Assembly (NCBI GenBank): GCA_030607895.1
Contig: JAUWJC010000035.1
Span: 1 to 14,250, forward strand
Length of the DNA stretch: 14,250 bases
Origin: Pirellulales bacterium
GTDB taxonomy: Bacteria > Planctomycetota > Planctomycetia > Pirellulales > Thermoguttaceae
Reading direction: 5' to 3'
The notes under the pieces were generated by a model, which worked only from the letters and a program-made list of their open reading frames with translations, had not been told where the DNA came from and searched no databases. A program made the translations under genes and the position numbers. Positions 13,727-14,250 of the stretch are shown piece by piece (positions within the stretch are counted from its first letter, which is position 1; each line of letters opens with the position of its first letter).

Positions 13727-13755
13727 AGCGGCTCAGTTCAACGACGTTTTATCGC
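13727..13755 (-). repeat. Right inverted repeat of the recombinase/IS91 unit
   Basis: This is the reverse-complement partner of 11121-11149 (23 of 29 bases). Its outer part also forms the left arm of the hairpin 13745-13783, so the repeat and the attC-like site overlap and the true element edge is ambiguous. Confidence 0.5.
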
Positions 13756-13796
13756 TCATCGCTGCGCGACGAGCGATAAAACGCTATGCGTTAGAC
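13736..13796. other. attC-like site with perfect 13-bp stem
   Basis: GTTCAAC (13736-13742, fits RYYYAAC) and GTTAGAC (13790-13796, fits GTTRRRY) flank two exactly complementary 13-base arms, CGTTTTATCGCTC (13745-13757) and its complement (13771-13783). Short unpaired spacers lie on both sides. The 61-base length is typical of attC. No one-sided extrahelical base is obvious in the long stem, so orientation cannot be assigned, and a plain hairpin remains possible. Confidence 0.45.
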
Positions 13797-13831
13797 TGAT
13801 CAGCCTATTACCTGTAGGTCGTATATTTGCA

Positions 13832-13916
13832 GCCTAACACGCAGGCGGTCAATTGTTGTAAGTCGAATTGCAGACGGAGGTTACTCCACCGTCAGGCCGT
13901 TTTCGTCGCGTTAGGC
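13832..13916. other. attC-like core pair GCCTAAC/GTTAGGC
   Basis: GCCTAAC (13832-13838) and GTTAGGC (13910-13916) are perfect 7-base complements matching the attC core consensus, 85 bases end to end. An inner hairpin GACGG-A-GG/CC-A-CCGTC lies at about 13873-13893. Pairing of the second (L) boxes is weak, so this is a tentative call. Confidence 0.35.
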
Positions 13917-14141
13917 TGTTTCCGTCTAGCACCGGTTTGCGGTGGCTCCCGTCCGAGCACGTCGGCCGGACTGTGAACGCCGCGGCCGCCACGGAAGATA
14001 CATACGGTTATCGCTCAACGCCGCTGATTGTTGCCACACGTGATGGGAATTGTCAAGCACCCTCCTATAGGCTGTCTGCGAAGTGGAATCCGTAGACCAC
14101 CGGAGGCCGCATAGCCCGCCCCGCCTACCCAGGAGCATCTC

Positions 14142-14250
14142 ATGGGGCATTACGGTATCTGCACTTTAGACTCTTACCGATCATATCTTGCGCAGAATGG
14201 CAAGAACTTTTTCGGTCAAGTCGATTTACCTCGTAAATTCAAGGGTAGAA
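14142..14250 (+). CDS. Unknown protein, first 36 codons (runs off right edge)
   Basis: AGGAG (14131-14135) stands six bases before an ATG that opens an uninterrupted frame to the window end, beginning MGHYGICTLDSYRSYLAQNG. I do not recognise the family; the visible part is polar and has no signal peptide. Base composition drops in GC here compared with the IS91-like element. It is downstream of the attC-like cores and may be another cassette gene, although about 230 bases of leader would be long for one. Confidence 0.45.
   Translation, partial: MGHYGICTLDSYRSYLAQNGKNFFGQVDLPRKFKGR

Larger units (their letters stand above)
13470..14141. other. Non-coding interval with element tail and attC-like sites
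   Basis: The part 13470-13726 is the untranslated tail of the IS91-like element. It includes a strikingly pyrimidine-rich plus strand at about 13586-13637. From 13727 onward come the right inverted repeat and two attC-like core pairs, listed separately. In 13917-14141 I see no convincing ORF, RNA gene or promoter, only a Shine-Dalgarno near its end. Confidence 0.5.

Noticed and set aside
13868..14095. 75-codon plus-strand ORF near the right end
   Set aside because: No ribosome site, no recognisable protein character, and it overlaps the attC-like core pair.

Overview
The window looks like a planctomycete chromosome segment, probably Pirellulales-like. The basis is its family content: a DUF1559 prepilin-type protein, very long secreted PQQ-type propeller proteins, a secreted PhoD-type phosphatase and high GC. 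The lineage call is inference, because there is no rRNA or other phylogenetic marker.

Left part (1-2577) is an eroded zone. It holds the 5' part of an IS110-family transposase running off the left edge on the minus strand. Five bases away and divergent is a DUF1559 gene that has lost its C-terminus and runs into the out-of-frame tail of another gene. Next is a CocE/NonD-type hydrolase that appears to have lost its middle in frame, including the region expected to carry the catalytic Asp and His.

Middle part (2578-8430) is core-like. A gene-poor gap carries a minus-strand mini-unit: a Shine-Dalgarno, a 12-codon hydrophobic ORF and a T-tract terminator. After it come two plus-strand secreted proteins, probably co-transcribed: a 1090-residue fusion of a SAM-methyltransferase-like domain with two PQQ-type propeller regions, and a 625-residue PhoD-like metallophosphatase. 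The unit ends at a 23-bp perfect inverted repeat resembling a REPIN or bidirectional terminator.

Right part (8431-14250) is accessory DNA. On the minus strand, with visibly lower GC, lie an ApaLI-type restriction endonuclease, its overlapping beta-class DNA methyltransferase, and then a NYN-domain nuclease. The methylase stop codon lies inside a ~130-bp attC-like site, and the NYN gene starts just after the GTTGGGC core of that site, with its own Shine-Dalgarno. The other border of the restriction-modification unit (GTTATCG, 11122-11128) nearly matches the complement of the first attC core. I therefore read this as integron-type cassettes with no integron integrase in view (a CALIN-like array). 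Next is a transposon-like unit of a tyrosine recombinase plus an IS91-family Y2/HUH transposase with an in-frame TGA, bounded by imperfect inverted repeats. Beyond it are two more attC-like core pairs, enclosing a ~120-bp ORF-less stretch, and the start of an unknown gene at the right edge.

The most interesting system here is a restriction-modification pair plus a NYN nuclease carried as mobile cassettes in a planctomycete, next to a recombinase/transposase pair lying at a cassette boundary.
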